Positions 44,280 to 52,612 of a stretch of 64,000 bases of DNA are shown here, one piece after another. The notes under the pieces are model-generated. The model saw only the letters and a program-made list of their open reading frames with translations. It was not told the origin of the DNA and made no database searches. A program made the position numbers and the translations under genes. Origin of the DNA: an uncultured Lachnospiraceae bacterium (lineage in GTDB: Bacteria; Bacillota; Clostridia; Lachnospirales; Lachnospiraceae); contig CAJUED010000010.1 in the NCBI GenBank assembly GCA_910585075.1, positions 2,633 to 66,632 on the forward strand. Reading direction: 5' to 3'. The first letter of the stretch is position 1. Each line of letters opens with the position of its first letter.

Positions 44280-45549
44280 CCGCTTTCTTGTTGATGTAAT
44301 TGGCTTTGTATTTGGAGTACATGATTTTCTGGCTGTGATAAAGTCCATAATAGCCGGAGAGCATGTAACTGAATGCAACCGTCAGAAGAAAGTAAGGCAT
44401 TCCCTGATAACCGAACAGCTCAAAGCTGATAAGCAATGAGGAAATAGGGCAGTTGGTTACGCCGCAGAAGACGGCGGTCATGCCCACAGCGGTACAAAGC
44501 TGCACAGGCGAACCGGTAAGGACGGCAAAGAGACATCCAAAGGAGGCGCCGATACAGAAGGAGGGAACGATTTCACCGCCCTTATAACCGGCACCGATGG
44601 TGGCGGCGGTGAACAGCATCTTGAGGAGAAACATTTGCGGCAGCACCTGGCCTTCCATGCAAGGCTCGATCAGTGCGATGCCTGAGCCGTTGTAGCGCTG
44701 GTCCCCCACAAGAAGGGTCAGAACAATGATAAAACAGCCTCCCGCAAAGATTCTAATATAAGGGTTTGAGAAAAATTTCTGGTAAAGATGTTCGGCCTGG
44801 TGGAGCATGATGCAGAACAGAACGCTTACCAGTGCGCACAGTGCCGATAAGACGGAGACCGTGACTGCGGAACCAATTGTAAAGGCAGGAACGCCGTCCA
44901 GTAAAAAAAGCTCCGCCTCAGCGCCAAAATAAGAAGCAATGGCGTTGGCAATCAGAGAGGCAATGACACAGGGAACCAGCGCGGCGTAATGCATGATGCC
45001 AACGCTGACCACCTCCATGGAAAAAATCGCCGCAGCCATGGGGGTTCCGAACAGGGCGGAAAAGGCGGCGCTCATGCCGCACATGGTCATGATGTGTTTG
45101 TCCTTCTCATCAAAATGAAAGAGCTTCCCGATTTCATTTCCAAGGCTGCCGCCCAATTGCAGTGCGGCTCCCTCACGTCCGGCGGAGCCTCCCAGCAGAT
45201 GGGTGATAAGGGTGGAAACAAAAATAAGGGGCGCCATACGCATGGGCAGTCTGTCCCCCGAATGAATGGAGGAGAGCACCAGATTGGTTCCGGAATCCTT
45301 TTCATCATGGAGCAGGTGATAGGCGCCTACAATGAGAAGGCCGCCAAAGGGAAGTAGAAAAATAAGCCAGGAGTTTGCAACCCGCAGGCCTGTGACCTTA
45401 TCCATACAGAAGTAGAAAAGGGTTCCCACGATTCCCACGGCGATTCCCGAGAGGATAGAAAAGATAATCCATTTTATGGAGCGTCTCACACGCTGTAAAT
45501 TATGCAGAAGTTTGTGCTTTAATTGTTCATTTGTCATAGTAATAAACAT
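44275..45549 (-). CDS. ClC-type chloride channel/anion antiporter
   Basis: About 424 residues (420 from the second ATG at 45537), with ten or more membrane helices and no CBS domains. The ClC filter motifs are altered: the GREGP block reads GGSAGREGAALQLGGS, the gating glutamate being kept, the place of GSGIP reads DSGTN, and the third motif reads GGEIVPSFCIG. Short ClC proteins with GREG(T/A) are found in the fluoride-exporting CLC-F group, so fluoride/proton exchange is possible but not shown; no fluoride riboswitch is visible upstream. The choice between the two ATG starts is open, since GGAAGGAG is one base from the first. Lies downstream of asnA on the same strand. Confidence 0.85.
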   Translation of the reverse strand: MFITMTNEQLKHKLLHNLQRVRRSIKWIIFSILSGIAVGIVGTLFYFCMDKVTGLRVANSWLIFLLPFGGLLIVGAYHLLHDEKDSGTNLVLSSIHSGDRLPMRMAPLIFVSTLITHLLGGSAGREGAALQLGGSLGNEIGKLFHFDEKDKHIMTMCGMSAAFSALFGTPMAAAIFSMEVVSVGIMHYAALVPCVIASLIANAIASYFGAEAELFLLDGVPAFTIGSAVTVSVLSALCALVSVLFCIMLHQAEHLYQKFFSNPYIRIFAGGCFIIVLTLLVGDQRYNGSGIALIEPCMEGQVLPQMFLLKMLFTAATIGAGYKGGEIVPSFCIGASFGCLFAVLTGSPVQLCTAVGMTAVFCGVTNCPISSLLISFELFGYQGMPYFLLTVAFSYMLSGYYGLYHSQKIMYSKYKANYINKKAE

Positions 45550-45697
45550 GCTCCTTCCATAACCCGCAAACTTTGGGCCGCAGGCACAAATTTGCCTGTG
45601 AAAAATTTATTTTTCACAGTATGATACCTGTGTTTTTACCGGCAACCGTAAAGAATCTGATGAAAAGTTAAAAGTTCATGCAGGATGCCGGACAAAA

Positions 45698-46708
45698 TTA
45701 TAAAATGGCAACTCCTTTTTTGGTCAGTTCCTCCATGGCGGGTGCGGGCCAGAGGGAGGACTGCACCTCACCGATGTGGGCCTTTCGCAGGAAGAACATA
45801 CAGATTCTGGACTGGCCGATACCGCCGCCGATTGTAAAGGGCAGTTCATCGTTTAATATGGCTTCCTGGAAGGGAAGTTTGGCCCGCTCAGGGCATCCTG
45901 CCTTCTCCAGCTGGCTTTTCAGGGAATCGGCGTCCACCCGGATGCCCATGGAGGAGAGCTCTAAGGCAATGTCAAGGACGGGATAGTAAACCAGAATATC
46001 CGCGTTCAGGGCCCAGTCGTCATAGTCCGGGGCACGGCCGTCATGGGGAATGCCTGAGGCGAGCAAATCTCCTATCTGCATGAGACATACGGCCCCTTTT
46101 TCCTTTGTAATATGGTATTCCCGCTCCTTGGGCGTGCAGTCGGGATAGAGGTCCTCAAGCTCCTGGGTGGTGATAAAAAAGATGTCCTCCGGCAAAATTT
46201 CCGTTATGTAGTCATAGCGGATGGACATATACTTTTCAGTTTTCCGCAAAACTTTGTATACATTTCGAACGGTGGACTTTAAAGTATCCACACAGCGCTG
46301 GTCCCGGGAGATTATTTTTTCCCAGTCCCACTGGTCCACGTAAATGGAATGTATGTTATCCGTCTCCTCATCCCGGCGGATGGCGCTCATGTCCGTGTAC
46401 AGACCTTCGCCCAGCTGAAAACCATATTTTTTCAGGGCATAGCGTTTCCATTTGGCCAGGGAATGAACAATTTCCGCCGGGGCGTCTCCCTGTTCCTTAA
46501 TGCCAAAGGAAACCGGGCGCTCCACACCGTTTAAGTTGTCATTAAGACCTGAGGCCGGGTCCACAAATAAAGGAGCGGACACCCGCAAAAGATTTAAACG
46601 TTCCGACAAAAGATTCTGAAAAAAATCCTTCACGGTTTTGATTGCAATCTGTGTTTCGTGAAGATTAAGTGCTGACTGGTAATCATCAGGAATAATTGAT
46701 TGTTTCAT
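45698..46708 (-). CDS. asnA: Aspartate-ammonia ligase AsnA
   Basis: 336 residues. The class II aminoacyl-tRNA-synthetase-like fold of AsnA is seen in LLSERLNLLRVSAPLFVDP, GLNDNLNGVERPVSFGIK, LGEGLYTDMSAIRRDEETDN and the terminal LPFTIGGGIGQSR-x-CMFFLRKAHIGEVQ. It makes asparagine from aspartate, ammonia and ATP. The start ATG follows AAAGGATAAAACCC. It has its own promoter facing away from rpsB. Full length. Confidence 0.97.
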   Translation of the reverse strand: MKQSIIPDDYQSALNLHETQIAIKTVKDFFQNLLSERLNLLRVSAPLFVDPASGLNDNLNGVERPVSFGIKEQGDAPAEIVHSLAKWKRYALKKYGFQLGEGLYTDMSAIRRDEETDNIHSIYVDQWDWEKIISRDQRCVDTLKSTVRNVYKVLRKTEKYMSIRYDYITEILPEDIFFITTQELEDLYPDCTPKEREYHITKEKGAVCLMQIGDLLASGIPHDGRAPDYDDWALNADILVYYPVLDIALELSSMGIRVDADSLKSQLEKAGCPERAKLPFQEAILNDELPFTIGGGIGQSRICMFFLRKAHIGEVQSSLWPAPAMEELTKKGVAIL

Positions 46709-46737
46709 GGGTTTTATCCTTTCTTTTAATCTAAAAC

Positions 46738-46756
46738 CGGCGTAAAGGACGCCGTA
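46738..46756 (-). other. Hairpin in the asnA leader
   Basis: On the minus strand CGGCGT and ACGCCG form a 6-bp stem with a five-base loop between the asnA promoter and its ribosome site. It has no T run. It is too small for a T-box. Confidence 0.4.
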
Positions 46757-46765
46757 TCATTACCT

Positions 46766-46793
46766 ATTATAATGAATATGCACCTTTTCGCAA
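46766..46793 (-). promoter_or_regulatory. Predicted sigma-A promoter of asnA
   Basis: On the minus strand TTGCGA (46793-46788), spacer of 16, TATAAT (46771-46766). Divergent from the rpsB promoter. Confidence 0.65.
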
Positions 46794-46820
46794 GTTCAAA
46801 ATAAAAAATAATTAAATTTC

Positions 46821-46849
46821 TTGCAGGTGAAATACATTTATGCTATAAT
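46821..46849 (+). promoter_or_regulatory. Predicted sigma-A promoter of rpsB
   Basis: TTGCAG 46821-46826, spacer of 17, TATAAT 46844-46849. Close to consensus, as expected for a ribosomal protein gene. Leader of about 125 bases. Confidence 0.75.
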
Positions 46850-46871
46850 TTCACGGTGTGACAATAAAACA

Positions 46872-46953
46872 CGCACATTTATTGAATGCTGGTGCTTCCG
46901 GCCGGGACGTTATCGGAAATCAGGCAGGAGGTTGCAGGAGAGAAGAATGTGCG
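46872..46953 (+). ncRNA. Candidate structured leader of rpsB
   Basis: CGCACATT (46872-46879) pairs perfectly with AATGTGCG (46946-46953), enclosing about 66 bases with further GC-rich pairing potential (around GGTGCTTCCGGCCGGGA). The closing stem ends 16 bases before the rpsB ribosome site GGAGGTAG. The arrangement suits autoregulation by S2, by analogy with other r-protein leaders; this is inference. Confidence 0.45.
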
Positions 46954-46980
46954 GAGGAAAAACCAAATGGAGGTAGAGAA

Positions 46981-47760
46981 ATGAGCGTTATTTCAATGAA
47001 ACAGTTGCTGGAAGCAGGTGTTCACTTTGGACATCAGACAAGAAGATGGAACCCTAAGATGGCTCCTTACATCTTCACCGAGAGAAACGGTATCCACATT
47101 ATTGACCTGCAGAAGTCTGTGGGCAAGGTGGACGAGGCTTACAGAGCGGTGTTTGAGATTGCTTCCCAGGGTGGAACCATTCTTTTCGTTGGAACCAAGA
47201 AGCAGGCACAGGATGCTGTTAAGGCTGAAGCTGAGCGTTGCGGTATGTACTATGTAAACGAGAGATGGTTAGGCGGTATGCTGACCAACTTTAAGACCAT
47301 CCAGAGCAGAATTGAGCGTCTTCGTGCAATTGAGACCATGGCAGAGGACGGTACTTTTGATGTACTTCCCAAGAAAGAGGTTATTGCCCTTAAGAAAGAA
47401 TGGGAGAAGCTTGAGAAAAACTTAGGCGGTATCAAGAACATGAGCAGAATTCCCGATGCTGTTTTCGTAGTGGACCCTAAGAAAGAAAGAATCTGCGTAC
47501 AGGAAGCTCATGCACTGGGGATTACCCTGATTGGTATCGGCGATACTAACTGCGACCCTGAAGAACTTGACTATATTATTCCTGGTAATGACGATGCGAT
47601 TCGTGCGGTTAAACTGATTGCTTCCAAGATGGCGGATGCAGTTATCGAGGCAAATCAGGGCGAAGAAAATGTAGAGGCTGAAATGGAAGAAGCAGCTGCA
47701 GCAGAGGAAACACAGGAACCTAAGGATATTGAGGAAGTTGTTGCGGCGGATGCAGAATAA
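46981..47760 (+). CDS. rpsB: 30S ribosomal protein S2
   Basis: 259 residues: MSVISMKQLLEAGVHFGHQT, RRWNPKMAPYIFTERNGIHI, FVGTKKQAQDAVKAEAERCG, NERWLGGMLTNFKT and VFVVDPKKE are S2 signatures. The C terminus has the acidic tail common in clostridia. The start is ATG 46981 after GGAGGTAG; the frame is open further 5' but that part is the untranslated leader. A palindromic terminator separates it from tsf. Confidence 0.98.
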   Translation: MSVISMKQLLEAGVHFGHQTRRWNPKMAPYIFTERNGIHIIDLQKSVGKVDEAYRAVFEIASQGGTILFVGTKKQAQDAVKAEAERCGMYYVNERWLGGMLTNFKTIQSRIERLRAIETMAEDGTFDVLPKKEVIALKKEWEKLEKNLGGIKNMSRIPDAVFVVDPKKERICVQEAHALGITLIGIGDTNCDPEELDYIIPGNDDAIRAVKLIASKMADAVIEANQGEENVEAEMEEAAAAEETQEPKDIEEVVAADAE

Positions 47761-47789
47761 TAAACCAGCCGTATCAATGTATGAAGAAT

Positions 47790-47845
47790 AACAGTTCAGA
47801 CAGGCACAGACCGGCCCTTACAGGCCTTGCCTGCCTGAATTTTTT
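47790..47845 (+). terminator. Terminator or attenuator between rpsB and tsf
   Basis: TTCAGACAGGCA (47795-47806) pairs with TGCCTGCCTGAA (47828-47839) at 11 of 12 positions, followed by six T. It begins with ATAACAGTTCAG, so it looks like a terminator-forming variant of the TAACAGTTCAG palindrome family. Confidence 0.75.
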
Positions 47846-47904
47846 GCCAGAGCAAGGGCGTTTGATGAAGATTGACAGATAAGTGTTTGAGAATGGAGGA
47901 AAAA

Positions 47905-48843
47905 ATGGCTAATATTACAGCAGCTATGGTAAAAGAATTAAGAGAAATGACCGGGGCAGGCATGATGGATTGTAAGAAAGCCCTGAATGAAACAGATGGA
48001 GATATGGATGCGGCGGTTGAGTTCCTTAGAAAGAACGGACAGGCCAAAGCTGAAAAGAAAGCCGGCAGAATTGCTGCGGAGGGACTTTGCAAGGTGGCCC
48101 TTAAGGATGATAAGACAGCCGCTGTTGTGGAAGTAAACTCTGAGACAGACTTTGTGGCTAAGAACGAAGAATTCCAGAATTTTGTAGATACGGTTGCAAA
48201 TCAGGCAGTTGAATCTGATGCTGCTGATATGGATGCATTTATGGCAGAGAGCTGGAAACTTGACGCATCAAAGACCGTAAAGGACGCTCTCGTAGAGAAG
48301 ATTGCCAAGATTGGCGAGAACTTAAACATCAGAAGATTTGAAAAGGTAACAGCTGAAAACGGCTGTGTTGTGTCTTATGTACATGGCGGCGGCAGAATCG
48401 GCGTTATTGTGGAAGCTGCTACTGATGTTGTGAATGACGCGGTGAAAGAAGCTATGACAAACATTGCAATGCAGGTTGCAGCTCTTTCCCCTAAGTATGT
48501 GTCCACAGCAGATGTTTCAGAGGAATACAAGGCACATGAAAAAGAAATTCTGATGGCGCAGATTGCCAATGACCCTAAGATGGCAGGAAAGCCTGAGAAG
48601 GTAATCGAGGGTGCGGTGACAGGACGTCTCAACAAGGAATTAAAAGAGGTTTGTCTGTTAGAGCAGGTATATGTAAAGGCTGAAGACGGCAAGCAGACTG
48701 TTGCACAGTATGTTGCTCAGGTGGCAAAAGAAAACGGCGCCAACCTTTCCATCAAGAAATTTGTACGTTTTGAGACAGGCGAAGGTCTTGAGAAAAAGGT
48801 AGATGATTTTGCAGCTGAGGTTGCAGCACAAGCAGGTATGTAA
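47905..48843 (+). CDS. tsf: Translation elongation factor Ts
   Basis: 312 residues. The N-terminal UBA domain (ITAAMVKELREMTGAGMMDC, KKALNETDGDMDAAVEFLR) and EF-Tu binding core (AVVEVNSETDFVAKNEEFQN) are typical. EF-Ts reloads EF-Tu with GTP. The start ATG 47905 follows GGAGGA at 47895-47900. A strong terminator lies about 54 bases after the stop. Confidence 0.98.
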   Translation: MANITAAMVKELREMTGAGMMDCKKALNETDGDMDAAVEFLRKNGQAKAEKKAGRIAAEGLCKVALKDDKTAAVVEVNSETDFVAKNEEFQNFVDTVANQAVESDAADMDAFMAESWKLDASKTVKDALVEKIAKIGENLNIRRFEKVTAENGCVVSYVHGGGRIGVIVEAATDVVNDAVKEAMTNIAMQVAALSPKYVSTADVSEEYKAHEKEILMAQIANDPKMAGKPEKVIEGAVTGRLNKELKEVCLLEQVYVKAEDGKQTVAQYVAQVAKENGANLSIKKFVRFETGEGLEKKVDDFAAEVAAQAGM

Positions 48844-48896
48844 GATATACAGGTAATGCCGTATTTGAAATAAAAGTGATTTCGCAGGCGATGAAA

Positions 48897-48926
48897 TCGG
48901 GATTCCGCAGGGAATCCCGATTTTTT
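48897..48926 (+). terminator. Strong terminator after tsf
   Basis: TCGGGATTCC (48897-48906) and GGAATCCCGA (48911-48920) form a perfect 10-bp stem with a four-base loop, followed by TTTTTT. Confidence 0.92.
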
Positions 48927-49041
48927 AGAGCAATTTTCAAACAAACTTCGGACAAAAAAAGAAAAAAGTGAAAAAAAAAGATAAAAATTGTAGATTGTAA
49001 ATCTATAATTTAGTATAATGATACATAACAATTTTGGCTCT

Positions 49042-49069
49042 TTCACATAAAGGCATATTGTGTTACAAT
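49042..49069 (+). promoter_or_regulatory. Predicted sigma-A promoter of the deacetylase gene
   Basis: TTCACA 49042-49047, spacer of 16, TACAAT 49064-49069, 34 bases before the start codon. Confidence 0.55.
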
Positions 49070-49102
49070 AGGTTCAGGTTAGTTACAAGGAGTTAAAGAC
49101 TT

Positions 49103-50017
49103 ATGGCGGGAGAATATGATCGACGTAAACGGATCAGACGGCTGAAAAAGATCATATTGGGAACGGTTGCGGCGGCAATCATCATTCCGATTATCGTGAG
49201 CATTCTGCTGGGAATACGGGTGGTTTCCCTGGGAAACCGGGTAAAGGAATTAGAGACCATGCTCATAATGGAACAGGAGAAAAACGCAGGAGCCGGAGTA
49301 TTTTCTTCCTCATCCGTTGAGGAGTCGGGCCGTGATAGGGAAGAAGTCATACAGGATGAGAATAACCTGCCGCCGGAGACGGAAGATGCCAGGAAGGAAG
49401 TGTACCTTACTTTTGATGACGGCCCAAGCCAAAGCACAGATAAGATACTGGACATTTTAAAGGAATATGATGTGAAAGCCACATTTTTCGTGGTGGGAAA
49501 GACAGATGAACATTCTGTCAGCATGTACCAGCGGATTGTGGATGAGGGGCACACCCTTGCGATGCATTCCTACAGTCATAAGTACGACGAGATTTATGAG
49601 AGCAAGGAAAGCTTTGTGGAGGATCTGACGAAGCTGCAGGAATATCTGTATCAGATTACAGGTGTCTGGCCCAGATTTTATCGTTTCCCGGGAGGAAGTT
49701 CCAATACGGTAAGCACGGTGGATATGCAGGACCTGATTGCCTGGCTTAATGAAAATGGGATTACCTATTATGACTGGAATGTTTCCTCAGGAGATGCAAC
49801 CAGAGAGAATCTCAGTGTGGATGAAATTGTGGAAAATTGTGTGGGCAAGCTTGATAATGTTAATGTCTGCATGATTTTAATGCATGATGCAAATGATAAG
49901 ATTACAACGGTGGAAGCCCTTCCCAAGGTGATTGAGAGGATCAGTGAACGGGGAGATGCGGCGATTCTGCCGGTTACGGATGAATCAAAACCGGTTCAGC
50001 ATGTTATACCAAAGTAA
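49103..50017 (+). CDS. Polysaccharide deacetylase (NodB domain), membrane anchored
   Basis: 304 residues. A basic N terminus and one membrane anchor (KIILGTVAAAIIIPIIVSIL), a short coiled coil, and a NodB domain with the metal Asp pair YLTFDDGPS, the metal histidines HSYSH and the catalytic RFPGGSSNT. It probably removes acetyl groups from peptidoglycan or a wall polysaccharide outside the cell, as PgdA does. The stop codon is the first three bases of a TAACAG palindrome. Own promoter. Confidence 0.92.
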   Translation: MAGEYDRRKRIRRLKKIILGTVAAAIIIPIIVSILLGIRVVSLGNRVKELETMLIMEQEKNAGAGVFSSSSVEESGRDREEVIQDENNLPPETEDARKEVYLTFDDGPSQSTDKILDILKEYDVKATFFVVGKTDEHSVSMYQRIVDEGHTLAMHSYSHKYDEIYESKESFVEDLTKLQEYLYQITGVWPRFYRFPGGSSNTVSTVDMQDLIAWLNENGITYYDWNVSSGDATRENLSVDEIVENCVGKLDNVNVCMILMHDANDKITTVEALPKVIERISERGDAAILPVTDESKPVQHVIPK

Positions 50018-50041
50018 CAGAACGGATTGGCCGAACTGTTA
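50015..50041. repeat. TAACAG palindrome at 3' end of the deacetylase gene
   Basis: TAACAG (50015-50020) and CTGTTA (50036-50041), with inner CGG/CCG separated by symmetrical A-A mismatches. The TAA is the stop codon of the gene. Right end GGCCGAACTGTTA is identical to the one after dprA. Confidence 0.7.
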
Positions 50042-50090
50042 TATGGCAAATAATATAAATTAAGAAAGACAGGAATGGAGGATTTTCAAG

Positions 50091-50945
50091 ATGGGTTTTT
50101 TCTCAGATTTAAAGGATGATTTATCTCAGGCAGTGAATGAATTGTTGCCGGAGGAAGGCGCAGCGGAAACGGAAAAGACAGCTGTGCAGGTAGAAACAGC
50201 GGCCGGGGCGGCGGAGAGCGGTATGGAGAATACTTCTTCAGAGATGGAATCATCTTCAGATACCCAGGAAAGCACAGTATCTTACGGTTCCGGAAATGAG
50301 ACAAGATATGTACAGGAAAATACGGTGGAAAAGACGGTCAATGATTTTGCTGCCAACTTAAGCCAGATGCTGGAAAACGTAGATGATGTAAAAGTGCCTG
50401 AGGAACCGGAGCCGGTTTATACACCGCCCGTAGTTGAAAAAAAGGAGCCGATAGAGATGCCGGTAATGACTTCCAAAACGCCCACCGATGAGACTTCCAT
50501 ATTGACGGAATCTATGATTATCAACGGAAATATAGCAACAGAAGGGGCACTTGATGTGCGCGGAAGCATTGTTGGAAATGTGGAGGCTTTAGGCAAGTTA
50601 AACATTACAGGTATTATACAGGGTAATTCCCAGGCAGCGGAAATCTTCGCAGATGGAGCAAGGGTGACAGGAGAGCTCAGAAGCCAGGGCAGCATCAAGG
50701 TAGGACAGAGCACAGTTATTCTGGGCAACATTTATGCGAACAGCGCAGTGATTGCAGGGGCTGTAAAGGGTGATATTGATGTGAGAGGCCCTGTTATTTT
50801 GGATGCATCTGCCATTGTCATGGGAGATATCAAGTCTAAATCCGTACAGATTAACAATGGTGCGGTAATTGAAGGTATGTGCTCTCAGTGCTATGCAGAG
50901 GTAAATCCTTCATCCTTCTTTGAAGAACTGAAGAAAATGAAATAA
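50091..50945 (+). CDS. Bactofilin-family polymer-forming protein
   Basis: 284 residues. About 130 acidic, Ser/Thr/Glu-rich residues precede a bactofilin domain of short right-handed beta-helix repeats (GALDVRGSIVGNVEALGKLN, GSIKVGQSTVILGNIYANS, GAVKGDIDVRGPVILD). Bactofilins form cytoskeletal filaments that can position wall enzymes. The deacetylase gene next door fits that job, which is inference. The long disordered N-terminal part is unusual compared with short bactofilins. Ribosome site ATGGAGGA. Confidence 0.9.
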   Translation: MGFFSDLKDDLSQAVNELLPEEGAAETEKTAVQVETAAGAAESGMENTSSEMESSSDTQESTVSYGSGNETRYVQENTVEKTVNDFAANLSQMLENVDDVKVPEEPEPVYTPPVVEKKEPIEMPVMTSKTPTDETSILTESMIINGNIATEGALDVRGSIVGNVEALGKLNITGIIQGNSQAAEIFADGARVTGELRSQGSIKVGQSTVILGNIYANSAVIAGAVKGDIDVRGPVILDASAIVMGDIKSKSVQINNGAVIEGMCSQCYAEVNPSSFFEELKKMK

Positions 50946-50950
50946 GTGTG

Positions 50951-50975
50951 ACGGCGTTTGATACAATGAGTCGAT
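50951..50975 (+). repeat. Single copy of the 36-bp repeat core upstream of pyrH
   Basis: ACGGCGTTTGATACAATGAG shares GGCGTTTGATAC with the array units. Only the core of one unit is recognizable. Confidence 0.45.
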
Positions 50976-51036
50976 GTGCAGAGGACATAGATGCCTGATA
51001 TGCATCTTTAGGAGCAAATGCGGCATGGAGGTTTAT

Positions 51037-51732
51037 ATGCAGAGAATTTTACTGAAATTGAGCGGGGAAGCCCTTGCAGGGGATAAGAAAACCGGCTTCG
51101 ACGAGGATACGGTGCGTGCGGTTGCACTACAGGTGAAGCAGCTGACTGAAGATGGCATTCAGGTTGGGATTGTCACCGGCGGCGGAAATTTCTGGCGGGG
51201 AAGAACCAGCGAAGCCATTGACAGAGTGAAGGCTGACCAGATTGGGATGCTTGCAACGGTCATGAATTGTATTTATGTGTCGGAGATTTTCCGAAGCGTG
51301 GGCATGAAAACAGCGGTTCTCACTCCTTTTGAATGCGGCTCTTTTACAAAGCTCTTTTCAAAGGACAGAGCGAATAAATACTTCGAAAAGGGTATGGTGG
51401 TCTTCTTTGCAGGAGGAACGGGGCATCCTTACTTTTCCACGGATACGGGAGTTGTGCTGCGGGCTGTGGAGGTGGAGGCCGATGTGATTTTGCTTGCAAA
51501 ATCCATTGATGGCGTCTATGATAGTGACCCGAAGATAAATCCTGATGCAAAGAAGTATGACGAAATCAGTATAGACGATGTGATTGCCGGTAATCTGCAG
51601 GTGGTGGATATGACGGCATCCATCTTAGCCAGAGATAATAAGATGCCCATGTGGGTGTTTGGCTTAAGCGAGAAGGACAGTATTGTAAACACTGTCAGGG
51701 GAAAGTTTAACGGGACAAAAATAGTACTGTGA
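51037..51732 (+). CDS. pyrH: UMP kinase
   Basis: 231 residues: RILLKLSGEALAG, VTGGGNFWRGR, RVKADQIGMLATVMN, DSDPKINPDAKKYDEIS and FGLSEKDSIVNTVRG are PyrH signatures. It phosphorylates UMP to UDP, feeding CTP needed by CdsA downstream. The start ATG 51037 follows ATGGAGG; an earlier in-frame open stretch has no ribosome site. Standard place before frr. Confidence 0.97.
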   Translation: MQRILLKLSGEALAGDKKTGFDEDTVRAVALQVKQLTEDGIQVGIVTGGGNFWRGRTSEAIDRVKADQIGMLATVMNCIYVSEIFRSVGMKTAVLTPFECGSFTKLFSKDRANKYFEKGMVVFFAGGTGHPYFSTDTGVVLRAVEVEADVILLAKSIDGVYDSDPKINPDAKKYDEISIDDVIAGNLQVVDMTASILARDNKMPMWVFGLSEKDSIVNTVRGKFNGTKIVL

Positions 51733-51812
51733 AAATCAGTTGGGGTTTAACGATATCCCACGGCATTTGCAACGGATAAATTTGCGGATTTAAGCAGGAA
51801 TGGAGGATTCTT

Positions 51813-52364
51813 ATGGACGAGAGATTGGAACTTTACGACAGCAAAATGCGAAAAACATATGAACATTTGGACGGGGACTACCAGGGCATCAGGGCAGGGC
51901 GTGCCAACCCTCATGTGCTCGACAAGCTGCGGGTAGATTATTACGGGACCCCCACACCGATTCAGCAGGTGGGAAATGTTACTGTCCCGGATGCGAGGAT
52001 GATTCAGATTGCTCCCTGGGAGAAGTCTTTGATCAAGGCAATTGAGAAAGCTATTTTGGCTTCCGATATCGGTATTACTCCTTCCAATGACGGTTCGGTG
52101 ATAAGGCTTACTTTCCCGGAACTCACCGAGGAACGCAGAAAAGACTTGGTGAAGGACGTAAAGAAGAAAGCGGAAGAATGCAAGGTTGCCATCCGCAACA
52201 TCAGAAGGGATGGAAACGATGCATTTAAGAAACTGGCAAAGGCGGAAGTTTCCGAGGATGAAATCAAGGAGCTTACGGATAATTTGCAGAAACTTACGGA
52301 TAAATACATCAAGGAAGTTGACAAATTGATGGACGAGAAATCCAAAGAAATCCTTACGGTGTAA
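51813..52364 (+). CDS. frr: Ribosome recycling factor
   Basis: 183 residues. RRF signatures: YQGIRAGRANPHVLDKLRVD, YYGTPTPIQQVGNVTVPDAR, GITPSNDGSVIRLTFPELTE. It splits post-termination ribosomes with EF-G. ATGGAGGATTCTT precedes the start. Followed by a 248-base gap rich in hairpins before uppS. Confidence 0.98.
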   Translation: MDERLELYDSKMRKTYEHLDGDYQGIRAGRANPHVLDKLRVDYYGTPTPIQQVGNVTVPDARMIQIAPWEKSLIKAIEKAILASDIGITPSNDGSVIRLTFPELTEERRKDLVKDVKKKAEECKVAIRNIRRDGNDAFKKLAKAEVSEDEIKELTDNLQKLTDKYIKEVDKLMDEKSKEILTV

Positions 52365-52388
52365 AGAAAAGCACAAGGCGGTTTAATA

Positions 52389-52565
52389 GGTGTGACGGTA
52401 CTTGAGACCGTTACACCATAAGGCATAGATTTATGGAGAAGGAGGGGCAGGCGATTATGTTTAATCGTATGGCCCTTTATTCCCGTAAGTAATGAGGAAA
52501 ATAGCCATGCACAGGAGATGCCTTTGGCATCTCTGGATATTTGACTCCCGTGAGCAGTGAGTCAA
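52389..52565 (+). other. Hairpin cluster between frr and uppS
   Basis: Three stems: GGTGTGACGGT/ACCGTTACACC (52389-52417, 10 of 11), GAGATGCC/GGCATCTC (52515-52533, 3-base loop) and TTGACTC/GAGTCAA (52541-52565). The segments around 52477-52496 and 52540-52560 are related direct copies (CCCGTAAGTAATGAG, CCCGTGAGCAGTGAG). No T run. Confidence 0.55.
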
Positions 52566-52612
52566 GTGACGTGAGAAATATGATATTGGCAGATAGAAGA
52601 AAGGTGTATCCT

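Noticed and set aside
45550..45697. Fluoride riboswitch upstream of the ClC gene
   Set aside because: No crcB-motif core sequence or pseudoknot pattern could be found on the minus strand; only a weak stem GCAAATTTG/CAAAGTTTGC.
46709..46820. T-box leader for asnA
   Set aside because: The leader is only about 55 bases with a 6-bp hairpin; there is no specifier loop, T-box sequence or terminator.
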